NCBI GenBank assembly: GCA_918026815.1
Contig: CAKJVC010000229.1
Coordinates: forward strand, 186,001-250,000
Reading direction: 5' to 3'
Length of the DNA stretch: 64,000 nt
Origin: Chalara sp. BL73
Taxonomy: Eukaryota; Ascomycota; Leotiomycetes; Helotiales
Shown piece by piece: positions 32,069 to 42,971 of the stretch. Below the pieces are notes generated by a model. It ran no database searches. It was not told the DNA's origin and worked only from the letters and a program-made list of their open reading frames with translations. How positions within the stretch are numbered: position 1 is the first letter of the stretch; each line of letters starts with the position of its first letter. The position numbers were made by a program, and so were the translations under genes.

Positions 32069-33202
32069 ATGCCTTCTATTACGGCCGAGGTGTCTTTTCT
32101 TGCAGATATCCCTCTCTACGAAGAAGAAAAGCCTTATTTGGTCCTTCTTTCGCCTGAAAATAAACTAGATTCCTCCATTCCGAGGTCTAATCTTCAATAC
32201 GAAAATCACGATGTTTCTATTGAGGATATTCGCCAGAATTTAGGGCAGTACAATATCGCCAACTGTGGTTTTCAAGTTCTTCGCCACCAAAGCAAGGTCT
32301 CATTCAGCAATGCTCTTGAGGAGAACAATCTGTCAACTGTGGATGCTTACAAAAGGGAAACTGAGCAGCTGTTGGCAGCCAGCCTTGATGCAACTCATGT
32401 TGTGTGTTATGATTTCAGGGTACGATGCACTATGCCTAATAAAATCTGTTTCATATTAACTTTTCAACCCAAGCTTAGGGAAAATCGACGCTTTGAAAGA
32501 ACGGCAATCGACCTAGCGAGTCCTCTTCTAATTGAAGCTCCTGCAATTGGTGCACACAATGGTATCTACCATGTTTTCTGACAATCAATCTTTTATAGGG
32601 GCTGAGGTTTTCCAGATGTCACCGCACGGTCAGGGCCGGAAATGATTCGTCGGCACCTCAGTCCAGAAGACCAGAGATTATACCTCAAGCCAGGATATCG
32701 TTTCCGCATTGTAAAGTGAGCAAATAAATAGCTATTTCTTCTACCGTTAACTGAGGCTAACGATTTGAAGTACTTGGCGTATTCTCAACCCGGTTGCGGA
32801 GGACAGTCCTTTAACTTTGTGTGATTTTCGTTCAATCCAGCCTGCAGATCTCATTGAAGCAGACCGAGTTATCCCCGGAAGAGCTGGTGAGGTCTACTAC
32901 ATCAAATACAGGACTTCTCAGCGTTGGGTAAGCGTACCTCTATTACTAATAACTGTGTGGGCTGATGAATTAGTGTTGGCTGGAACACCAGACTCCACAA
33001 GAACCATTCGTGTTTGTAATGTATGATACTATGCCGGGTGACCAAGCAAGAAGTGAGTACATCTGTTGCAGATTATGAAATTGTATTAACACATTAACTT
33101 GTAGTATGTCCTCATATCGCATTTCACAATCCTCGTGCGCCATCTAATTCACCGCCCCGAAAAAGCGTCGAAACACGATCTATTGTTATTTCACCACTAT
33201 AG
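32069..33202 (+). CDS. CmcJ/AsaB-like non-heme iron oxygenase (hydroxylase/desaturase family)
   Basis: Six exons (32069..32419, 32474..32561, 32616..32715, 32771..32927, 32974..33052, 33105..33202) encode 290 residues. The family pattern is clear from end to end: VSFLADIPLYEEEKPYLVL, GFQVLRHQS, a helix with YKRETEQLLAASLDATHVVCYDFR, then EAPAIGAHND with the presumed iron-ligand His-Asn-Asp segment. SGPEMIRRHLSPEDQRLYLKPGYR, CDFRSIQPADLIEADRV, VFVMYDTMPGDQAR and the final CPHIAFHNPRAP follow. This group is labelled GA4 desaturase-, 7-alpha-cephem-methoxylase- or AsaB-like; members act as oxygenases in fungal secondary metabolism. Two acceptors end CAAG or GAAG rather than TAG. It is divergent from amidase copy 1. 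Confidence 0.88.
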
Positions 33203-33964
33203 ATCTTTCAAGTTTCGGTAAAAAGAAAGTTGCTATGAACAGAAATGGTGAGTGGGAGTATGGCCTACCAGTTTGTTTTGCATAAGGCCATTAGGTTAGT
33301 GCTGTTCATGGGGGAGCGGACATATGATATTTCTAGAGTAGCAATCAACGATTATATTGTGCTATGCATGTAACTTTTTTTCCATAAGAAGAAAAGATTA
33401 TGTGGTGATGATGATGCTGCTGCTATAAAGGCCCAGATTGCATAACATTTTTTGTTCTTCTAAAGGTAGATATGAAACTGTGGCTATAGCATTGAGTAGA
33501 ATCTCCCACAATTAGAGCAGCAAGCCCTAGAGGCTGAAGCACGCTTCTGGTTACCATTAGTAGACGGCCGGAACACGGCATAGATGGTCTTGTGTCGCCA
33601 ATAAGCAATCTCCAATGTCTATTAGTGATTGGGAGGCTGTGTCTGGGCTATGTAAGCCGCGTTGCAACTTGTTTATAGATTAAGCTATCAAGTGTTTTTG
33701 TGCGCTCAACTATGACCACAGGTAAATTATAACCCATAACTTAGAAGTTGGTCGATCACGAATCAATGCTTTGTCTAAAGGTCGGATATAATGAGACCGA
33801 ATATCAACAATAAGTACTCGGATTGGAGAAGGCGCAGAACGGTTTGCAATTCACATGTCTTTAAATATTCCAACTTACACATAGGATAGTCTAAACAAGG
33901 TGAACAGCCTAGGAGTGGACTCACAGATATAGAACCTGCGCATGGTAACGCTCTTTCACTCAAC
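33203..33964. other. intergenic, possible upstream exon of next gene
   Basis: No sure feature. A short plus-strand frame opening with ATG at about 33791 could be a 5' exon of the next gene, whose start is unresolved. Confidence 0.3.
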
Positions 33965-35406
33965 TTGTCATGGCGTCTCATAATACTGTTAGCAGGCACA
34001 GTTTTAGAACCAGTGTCGACGTTCACCGGCCCTCAGTTAGACCTTCTGAAATCCATTAACGAATTTACCGACATATCAAATATTCACAATTATAAGTCAT
34101 TCAAGCGTTACGCTGAATGGTATCTGGAATTTATTAGGCATCAAATCCAAGAATATGTCAGCCAACAAAACAACCACAAAATTCTGAATATCCTATACGC
34201 TACAGAAACCAGAGGCCCGGAGCAGGAAACGAGTGTCCCAGTCCAAATTTTTCGGTCCATAATTGAGACTGCAGAGGTTTTGAAGACCCGGGACTCCTCC
34301 ATACGATCAATTTCTGCACATTTCGATGGTGGAGAAAACGTTTTGAGAGAAAAGTCGCAGGAGTCGATAATGTGTCAACACATTTTCCTGATTATTTCTT
34401 GGATTACCATGCTTTATACCCCGAGCCAATTCCAAACTGACGGTTCGATACAACTCACTTTAAAAGATTCCTTAGACCCTTTGAAGTCGCTCCGTAGTAG
34501 TGCATGGAGATCTCTAGTATGCAGGATCGATGCGGACGTCATAAAACAGCCCTTTCTCTCGCTCCTAGGGAACTTCGGAACTTTTGTATCCAAGCCGCTT
34601 CGGAAAGGTTCACGATATCAAAGCCAGACGTTTTGGGGGGACTCTCTTATCGCCTCAAATCTAAGTTACTACACAATTCTGAAAGTAGGCCACGTTCGAA
34701 TTGAGTGGGTGGATGCAATTAGTTTGCATCTAGAGTTTGACGAGCGAACATCAGTGCTGAAGATATTTCGGTATCCGTCATTTTGTGCCATGCTTTGCAT
34801 GGGCAGAGACTCTAAATCTACGATTTTTTCAAGGTAGCATAGCAGCCCCAGAGCTTGATTCGCACATGCCATGCTGATAACCCGCATTCTAGAATCTATC
34901 AGCAGAGGTCCAGGTCTTCCAGTGATTCGGAGAGCTCTAGTCTATCCGAATCAACACTGGAAAGGACGTCGGAGCCGTATTCCCAGGATTTTTTCGCTGA
35001 GGTGCTGTGTTCCTACAGGCTTCTTTTTGGTCAGCATGGCCGTGCCATCAAAGAGTTTGAAAAGATGAGATCGCCATTCGCCAAGCAGGATATGGTGGAT
35101 CCTCTACTACAAGAGTTGTGTGGTGTTGCGGCCGCAAGAACAGCAATTTATGATCAAATTGACGCCCCTTCTATCAAGTCTCTCTATTCAGCAAGGGCAG
35201 ATTTCCCTTTCCTTGGTCGCAGGCTCCGCAAACTTCACGAATATGTAGACTCGCAAAATCCTAGTGATCTCAAAACACTATGGTTTGACCGCCGAGATGT
35301 TCTCAGATTTTACACATTTTGGGCAGTTTTTGTTATAGGGGGTATTTCGATTGTTCTTAGCATCGTCCAAATTATTCTAACCGGATTTCAATTAGCAAGA
35401 GCCTGA
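33965..35406 (+). CDS. fungal accessory membrane protein (WGDSL/HLEFD type), unknown function
   Basis: Two exons (about 33965..34833 and 34893..35406) join in phase to give up to 460 residues. The 5' end is uncertain, because no ATG fits the first exon well. Segments typical of a fungal-only family are PQLDLLKSINEFTDI, TFWGDSL, HVRIEWVDAISLHLEFDERTSVLKIFRYPSFCAML, and FLGRRLRKLHEYVDSQNPSDLKTLWFDRRD near the end. A C-terminal transmembrane helix follows (FYTFWAVFVIGGISIVLSIVQIIL). A Ser-rich linker (SSSDSESSSLSES) sits after the intron. Genes of this family are common in fungal genomes that have many NLR and HET genes. It lies 1.2 kb upstream of the NLR on the same strand. Function unknown. 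Confidence 0.7.
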
Positions 35407-36589
35407 ACAAGCAGGCTGTGGAGAGTTGAAACTGGGATAGAAAATAAAATTGAATTAGTTGATAAAGATTTTGGCACAATTGCACGCAGGATAACTTCAT
35501 TACTCTTAGAGCTGATTTGGTTCACCAATAATTAACCACATTAAAAGAGCGTAGATAATAGAAAGCCCAGCACACTTAGTAATCCAACAAGAGAGCCCAT
35601 TCGCGTTCACCATCCCACCTCTTGATCAATAACAGATAACTTAAAGAACACGACCGAATTTTCGAATAGCTATATGCGAGCGGTTAGTTAAAAGGCGTTC
35701 GTCTTAATAAGGTTTGCACTCAATATACCAAAACATAAATGATTCCTTCAGTATCCCCCAAGACCGTTTGTACCACTGTCGTGGTATTCAAATGAAACCA
35801 AGATGTTATCAAAGGGTTTGGCTGTAGCATCAACAGGCCATTTCTTCCATGGCTGTTCTTTGCCCTTTGGGGAGGCTTTATTGGTGGCAAGGGGAAAGAT
35901 GTCGTCAGTTTGAGGTTGAGGGTAAGGATGAACAATGCTGGATTGAGGCATGGTGGGAGTGTCAATACTTGGAAGAGTCTGGTTTTGCCTGTAAGACCGT
36001 TATATAAGGCGTGTGAAGGCTTGACTATTCCACAACCTACCTATATCGCTGATGAACAAATTCGAGTAAGTTTAGCTGAGACTTGATTGAAGAGGAGTCG
36101 ATATGAAACGGACACTCAGGCGAAATCGACCTTTATATAATGCGGTTTGCACAAAATTTTCCATAATGTCTGGTGGCTCGTCTCAATCTCATTAGCTCCC
36201 ATAATGAAGGCGCAACATCCATGTGGGCTAAGGCAAGTTGGCTGCTTCGCCAGCTCATTAATGAGAATTGTTGGCAAAACTAACACGCAAGTTTCTCGCA
36301 CAATACATTCTTAGTGGCAGCACACCGCAGCTCGCATGGTCGTGGGGGTAGTTTTCCGCAACGAATTGTTTTCTCTAACGCTTGTGAGGTTTACTAGATC
36401 TACCCCTAGTATGTTTGTGCAACCTGAGCCTGCAAGCCTCACTTTTCAGGTACTTTGCTCTGCCCCGTCAACATTAGCACGTAGATGCATGGCCACTTTG
36501 CTTCTCAATATCAATAGTAACTGATTTCTCCCAGATTTCTAGTTCCGTAAATTTCGAAGCCGAAAGTCTAGGCAAAGCCGAGAAAAAGA
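35407..36589. other. intergenic, with one small minus-strand frame
   Basis: Holds the promoter of the NLR gene. The only coding candidate is the 67-codon frame at 35748-35951, listed separately. Confidence 0.4.
35748..35951 (-). CDS. possible small hypothetical protein
   Basis: 67-residue frame starting MPQSSIVHPYPQPQ and ending SFEYHDSGTNGLGGY. It is hydrophilic with no signal peptide or membrane helix. The overlapping longer frame (35720-35965) is hydrophobic and low in complexity, and looks less natural. I do not recognise a family. It is kept only because the composition is protein-like. Confidence 0.3.
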   Translation of the reverse strand: MPQSSIVHPYPQPQTDDIFPLATNKASPKGKEQPWKKWPVDATAKPFDNILVSFEYHDSGTNGLGGY

Positions 36590-39500
36590 ATGAGTGCCCA
36601 GCCTAGCCAGATGTCGATCAAAACCGATACTTCTCTTGACAATGAATTTAAATATTTGTCTATTGAACAAAAAATAGTAGATAGGTCCGTCCCTGATGAG
36701 ATCAGAACTACTTTGAAAATTTCTACTCTAACATGTCCCATTCTCAGCGACACGAAGGCTTTCCTGGATCAGAAATGGAGAAACGCTGTTGAAAAGTGTA
36801 GGGAAGACCTCTCACCAGCCGACTATGAAAGTATCGAGCAATTTGATTCCCCAGAGAGGGTTTTTGATGACCTGAGGAAACGCGAACTTGAACACAAGCA
36901 TACTTGGCTTGGAAGAGCCGGCGCGAGCACAAAGTATGGATGTTACTGCAACCATGCTAGTAAAAATCTGACCTTCCCAAGGACGGTTTTAGGGCCAACA
37001 ACACAATCTCTAGAATCAATATCCACCCTATTCATGATGACTATGATTCCATACCAACCGAACTTTGCTATTCTGTGGGGTCTACTACATTTGGCAACAA
37101 AGGTATGCGAGGTATTCCGAGACCGTCTAGAAAGGGCTTCTAGCTAATATACTTCATGGTATCATTGTCTTCCAAAGAGACTTGGATTGACTTCGGAAAC
37201 AAGATTGATGAAATACAAAGCAGACTTGACATATTAGAAAAATGTGCAGCCTGTTTTGCAGAACATGGCGAGTCTCACGAAATGAGTCGGGCAATCCTTG
37301 CTGTTTTTGTAAGCTTGGTGAATTTCTGGGTCGAAGCGGTGAACTGGAACAGAGAACAAAAACGTCAGTACTGGACCTTCACCTACAAATAGATCATTTG
37401 CTAAAAGTTAGAAGACGGTTTTCATTTTTCGAAACTGAACAAGAAGTTCGAAGCGGCAATCGCAAAAGTGAAAGAGGCTGTTGAAAACGTCACAAAGCTT
37501 CTAGACATAGCTCTTAAAAAGAAAGGAGGGCAAGATCTGCTGCAAAACATTGAGCTCGCTCAGGAGAATATAAAGTTTCCTTTGTTTGTTCTTCCCAGGG
37601 CGGCATCTCAGCTGTTCTACGGACGAGAAGAGGCAATTGATGCATTGAAGAGCATCCTGAGGCTTGATCCAGACTCTGGAAAGCTCAACTCCGTCCTCTT
37701 ATACGGCATGGGCGGAGTTGGAAAGACCTCAATTGCTCTGCAGTACGCTTACCAAAAACCATCTCCATACGATGCTGTATTCTGGGTAAGAAGTGAAACA
37801 TCAGAATCGCTACATAAGAGTTTCACCGAGTTCGCAGTCAGCTTGAAGCTTCCAGGCGTACGCCCAGAGGGCCAAGATGAGTTAAATCTACTTTATTTCA
37901 GGAATTGGCTAAGAACACAAGCGGCCCGAGGAGGTAAGAGATGAGATGGGAATCAGAGAGGAATCGCTAACGATTTTGTTCAGCCAAGGGCCGCAAATGG
38001 CTAATGATATTTGACAATTGCGAAAGCATCGATATGATTAATGACGCCCAAGTTCTATCTACAAGTGGAGCAGTTATTATAACTAGTAGACATTCTAATG
38101 CGTGCCTGTCCGACACACATAAATATCATGTGAAGCCATTTGGAAGCAATGATGGACTTTCACTCTTGAAACGATTCCTCTCAGAAAAGGCATTGACACT
38201 AAAGGAGGAAGAGTGCTTGAAAAATCTGCTCAAGAAAATAGACGGACTGCCGATAGGTATTCGAGTATTGGCAGCCTCTATCAACTCGCGGACTTGCTCG
38301 CTTTTAGAATATCCAGAATTTTTTCTGAAGCACTCAAGGAAGCTCTTGACAAATGTGGATTTACCCGAAGATTACGAAAAACCAAATAGATCCGCTAATG
38401 GCCACATTCTGGACCAGGTGTGGCTGGTCAGCTTCGGATCACTTCGAATTGGAGCTAAGTCACTTCTGGGAATGATGTCTTTCCTTGCTCCTGACGTCAT
38501 ATTGCCCTCCCTATTCAAACTTGATGCCATCCAAATTAACTTGAACGGTTCAGAATCGAGCATTACCTCTATCTGCGAAGACGAGTTTGAGTAAGGCCCA
38601 ACCCTACTTAAGCAGGGACAATATATCTTAACCTTTTATAGGCTTCATGTGGCAATGGAAGAACTTGTTAAAGCTGCTCTTATTGATAAAAACAAGGCGA
38701 CAGATAATGACACACTGGTGCTCTCCATCCATCGGCTAGTTCAAGAGGCTTTTTTGTACAACTGTGGAGACAACGACCGTCAAGAGTACTTTGATGCGTC
38801 GGTTCAGATCGTATATGAGGCATTCCCACACCAAATAAATGGTAGGCCATTTTTCAATGAGTGGATCAAGTGCAAGGCTGTGATCCAACATGGCGTGTCG
38901 CTAGTTGAAAGATTCTTAGAGTTTCAAGGAAGGGGGTCTCTCAAACCGATACGACCTTCGCCTGTTTTTGGAGAACTTCTGAAAAATTGTGCATGGTATG
39001 GGACTATACAAACTTATTATGTTGTCTGCTGATCCCTAAATATCTAAAGGTATAAGTTCGAAATGGGGGAACACAACTCGTCTTTAGCTATTCTTGAAGT
39101 AGCACGGAAGGCTTGCATGGATAAGAGCTCTGAGCTCTATGCACATCTTTTGAACACGGAAGGCTGTTGCTATTTCGAAAAAAATGACCTCCAAAATTGC
39201 CGCGAAGCATGGGAGCCAGCCTTGAAGATTCGAGAAGCAGTAGCAAAGTCTGGAAGCGCAGATGCCATGGAAGAATATTCAGTCCAAGTTAATAACTTTG
39301 GCAATCTCGAAACCGCAGAAGGACATATAGACGAAGCAATCAAATCATTCAGCAAGGCCGAAAAAATGCGACTTGCAATGGGCCCCACAGCATTGACATC
39401 GCTTGGGTTAACGCACATGACCAGTGGCCGTGCTTATTTTGAGAAAAAAGACTTTAGTGAAGCTACAAAAAGATACGACAAGGCAGAGGCTATTTTTGTC

Positions 39501-40080
39501 GAAAAGTTTGGTGCAAGGAGTCATTTCATGGCACAGTAAGTAGCGAGATTACATCTCATCCCCGGATTCACGCAACTAAAATATTTTAGTTTAGCATATG
39601 CTCGCGGAAATATGGCACTCGAGAAATTCGAATATTTAACTGCTCGGAAATTTTACGACCATGCAATTGGAATTCTACAAGAGGAGCAGTCCACTAAGTT
39701 TCATATCCTGGTTTCAGCTTGCCATTACAAGATTGCAGTACTGCAGCTAAAGGAAGGGCTCCCAAGTAGTGCTCAGTACGCAAAATTCTATCCCTAATTT
39801 CTGACAGGAATATTTTTGACCTTCTCTAAGGAAATCTTTGGCTCAGGGCCGCCAAATCGCTGAACTGCATGGAGCAATTGGGGACACCGCGCGTATAATA
39901 CGAAAAGAAGCTCACATCTTTACATTAAAAGGCCCAGAGGCTTCCAAAGAGAAATATGAGTCTTATCGCCAACTAGCAGACTTGATGCGCGCACGATGCC
40001 CAGGGCAGGCTTCAGGCTTACCATATGTGGAAGATTCTGACATTGTTTGGGATCGATTAGTATGCGGCTATTGGCGGTGA
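36590..40080 (+). CDS. NLR-type receptor: DUF7708-like N-terminus, NB-ARC, TPR repeats
   Basis: Fungal STAND/NLR protein of 1045 residues. The eight exons are 36590..37102, 37144..37363, 37412..37933, 37984..38590, 38642..38995, 39050..39535, 39590..39775 and 39831..40080. The N-terminal 300 residues resemble the DUF7708-type module that begins many fungal NLRs (FDSPERVFDDLRK, FAILWGLLHLATK). The NB-ARC has the P-loop YGMGGVGKTS (about residue 342), kinase-2 KWLMIFDNCE (about 424), the RNBS-B-like GAVIITSRH and the GLPI motif IDGLPIGIRVLA. A winged-helix-like part follows, then tetratricopeptide-like repeats (AILEVARKACMDKSSELYAHLLN, ALEKFEYLTARKFYDHAIGIL). No premature stop remains once introns are removed. 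By family knowledge it would sense non-self or symbiont signals and oligomerise; no separate effector domain is obvious. Confidence 0.87.
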
Positions 40081-40210
40081 TATATTGCTTGGCCCACGTG
40101 AGTGATATCGTTGTACTGCATAAAGTTTCTAGATTGAATAAGGCATGAAGGTACCCATGTATTGCATGTATATTTGACTGAAGAATTGAGAATCATTCTA
40201 GGTATCTCGT

Positions 40211-42403
40211 TTATGCTTTCAGTCGTGATGGTTGCATTGACGGTGGTTTTCGGGACGGGAAAGTAGACTCCCACGCACTCATCACCTGCAATAATGTGTC
40301 CTCATGGTGGGCTGTAGTAAGAGCGAATAAGCCAAATGGTCGACCGTTGAAGTCGAGATACGAAAGTGGTAAAGTTGCAGAGGGGTAGCCTAAAACTGTC
40401 AATTCATCAGTGACTAAAGATTTGCCGAGCGACTTACCAGCACCGCAAGCCAGTAAACTAAATGCAGAATCCGCTGGTCCAATGATTACATCAACCTCAT
40501 ACGTTCGAAGCGTTTTATCGATTCCCATGTCTCGACTGACTAAACGCATTTGAGCAAAGGTCTTCTCGTATGCCTCAGTGCTCATGTTGTTATTGGCTGC
40601 TCTAATCAGAAGGTCTTGGCTCTCATACCCTATTGCTTGTTAACCTATGATCTCCTGTATTTTAAGTACTCTGATCCGAGTTACCTTTGGGGAGCTCTAA
40701 ACTCGCGTGCTCAATATTGAACCTAATAATATCATCTAATGTTTTGATGGATGACGACGGCAAGACATTCAAGTAAGACTCGATATCCTTCCGAAAGTCT
40801 GCCTCTGCTACCTGTCAGAAGGGCTTCCGTGCAAGGCCATTAGGCTCATACCGAAGAGATCAAAAATGCCTTTTCCATTAGCCGGTGACATCTCCTCCCA
40901 AGACACCAACTCAACACTCTTCACCGTAGCTCCGAGGCTTTGCATTTTTCGATATGCCTCCCGCGTCTCCCTGTCCTATATTACGTATTTGTGTCAATTT
41001 TTTATTCTGACGGATCAGGTAAGACGTACCATTTGCTCGCGCGCTGCAGGGTTTGGTCTGCCCAAAGATGGTGGAATGAACCACTTTTCTGGACTTAGAG
41101 TACCGATCTTTAGATGATCCCACTTCCCATGAAGTATGGAAGCATATCCTCCCAGAGGCACATTCGTTGCTCCGCGATCTACAATAACATCCAATATATT
41201 GGCAATATCTCGGGCACCTTTTGCAAGAGGTCCCACTGTGTCAAACTTGCGCGAAAATGGGACGATCCCTTCCATACTTGTAATACCGGTTGTGAGCCGA
41301 ATGCTATAAAGCCCAGCTCTCGTTGCTGGGATGACAACCGAACCTGTGGTGTCTGTCCCAAGACCTATTGATGCATATCCAGCACTTACTCCAACTGCCG
41401 AACCTGTCGAAGAGCCTCCTGGGCTCTGATAATTATAACAGTTTAGCAATTTATATGGGAAAGTAACAGAGAGCTTACACTATGACCAAATCCTAAATCG
41501 TCCGGGTCAAAATCATCATTCGTATAGGCAGACTGACACTGGCCCCTGATTGCAGACCATCCAGGAGGTAGCCCACTTCCCCTATGTATAGTTCCGTTAG
41601 GTACTTGCTTGCAAATATAAGCCCAAGGGGTGCGCACTTGTAGTTTGCAAACTCCTGATGTACTAATTAGCATTATGCAAACATGTCAATTGCCTAGACT
41701 CCATACAGAGAGCTGCGACTTGGCTATTATTATCACCCCTGCTTCCACAAGCTATTAATTTGTCAATATTATCACACTATTGGGACGCTTGGTATAACCT
41801 TATTCACTATATCCGCATTTGCCAGTGGTCGAGAGTCTTGGAGTGCAAAGCTCCCAGCTGTAGTGTCCATTCCTGACTGTAAGCTTGTTGCCACATTATC
41901 CTGCCCGCTTGTCAATCAAACGAATCCATTTCACAGATTACTCGACGTAATGAGATTCTGCTTGCCTTTATCAACATAGGTATGCCATGAAGCGGGCCTC
42001 TAGTACGGCCTGACATGCGCTCTCTATCGAGACGTCGCGCATCCTCTAACGCTGTTGGAGACACACTTATGATTGCCCTCAGATAATCATCATATCTCTC
42101 AATCTGAGCAAATCCCTGATTTACGAGATCGACACTAGTGATTGCTCCAGAGGATAATAAATTTTGAAGCTCCGTTGCCGTTGCAAGTAGAGGGTCAAAC
42201 CCATTGAATGGTGAACCTGAGGGAATATTTTGTGCTCTCTTATGCCACACACATGCTTTGCATAATAGTGACACAAAGAATCCCATAATGATGACCAGAA
42301 GAAAAAATTGAATCGCGAAGGGGGATGATTGACCGCAGACAACTTTGAAGACAAATCGCAAAAGTTTTCTGAGTAAAATGACCATAATCTTATAGGTGAG
42401 CAT
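40211..42403 (-). CDS. amidase-signature family enzyme (copy 2, membrane-anchored N-terminus)
   Basis: Paralogue of the amidase at 29209-31080. The nine exons are 41966..42403, 41799..41900, 41707..41751, 41638..41654, 41479..41581, 41425..41030 (descending), 40852..40975, 40685..40807 and 40211..40629; the protein has 588 residues. The N-terminus adds a strong hydrophobic helix (FFLLVIIMGFFVSLLC), suggesting membrane anchoring. The catalytic Lys is in RGPLHGIPMLIK, the Ser pair in HSSPGGSSTGSAVGVSAG, and the nucleophile segment is GTDTTGSVVIPATRAGLY. The C-terminus has PLSYLDFNGRPFGLFAL. Intron 1 appears to be GC-AG (AAG|GCAAGC), and exon 4 is only 17 nt. The gene is convergent with the NLR, 130 bp apart. 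Substrate unknown. Confidence 0.87.
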
Positions 42404-42971
42404 TCACCTAAAGCAATACTGAGACAATTAGTAATGTCTCGTTGAGGCGTCGAACTCCACGTCAGGATGAGTATTGTTAACATATAGAATTTGTTGTCGT
42501 TGCTGCAGGGTCGCGTATATAATAAATCCCTGTAAGACACCAGCCACGGGTGGCTAGCTTTGTGTTACCTGACAACTTAAAGTTGACTCAGCTCCTTATT
42601 TTCTTAAGCCCTGAACTTCGTAATTCTTACCTAGAAGATAAAGGCTCATAAACATATTACTTTAGAATTACTTGAAGTGTTTGTCGTCACTTCCCTCAGT
42701 CTCCATTGGATTCTTGCTTCTGAATTGATCAGAGAATGAAGAAATTCCTCATACTCCAAAGCGAAATATCAGGGCCATTCCATTTTTAACTCTCCAGTTA
42801 TGAGAGCCGTTTAAATTAATTATAATCTCAACCTAATATCTGATACGTCTTTTCGCGGGATAAGAGGCTAAAATACAGGCGTCTGAACTGTGATTTTGTC
42901 ATGCCCAGCTAGTATTGCAATGCACACATATGAAGGTGATTTGACATATATATGCTTTGATTTACATAATT
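42404..42971. other. intergenic, no feature seen
   Basis: Promoter of amidase copy 2 and 3' flank of the allantoate-type permease. Nothing else seen. Confidence 0.4.

Noticed and set aside
37103..37156. Apparent frameshift or stop in the NLR gene after ATKVCEVF
   Set aside because: A 41-nt GT-AG intron (37103-37143) restores the frame exactly and keeps the expected LATKLIYFM-type sequence, so no mutation is needed.
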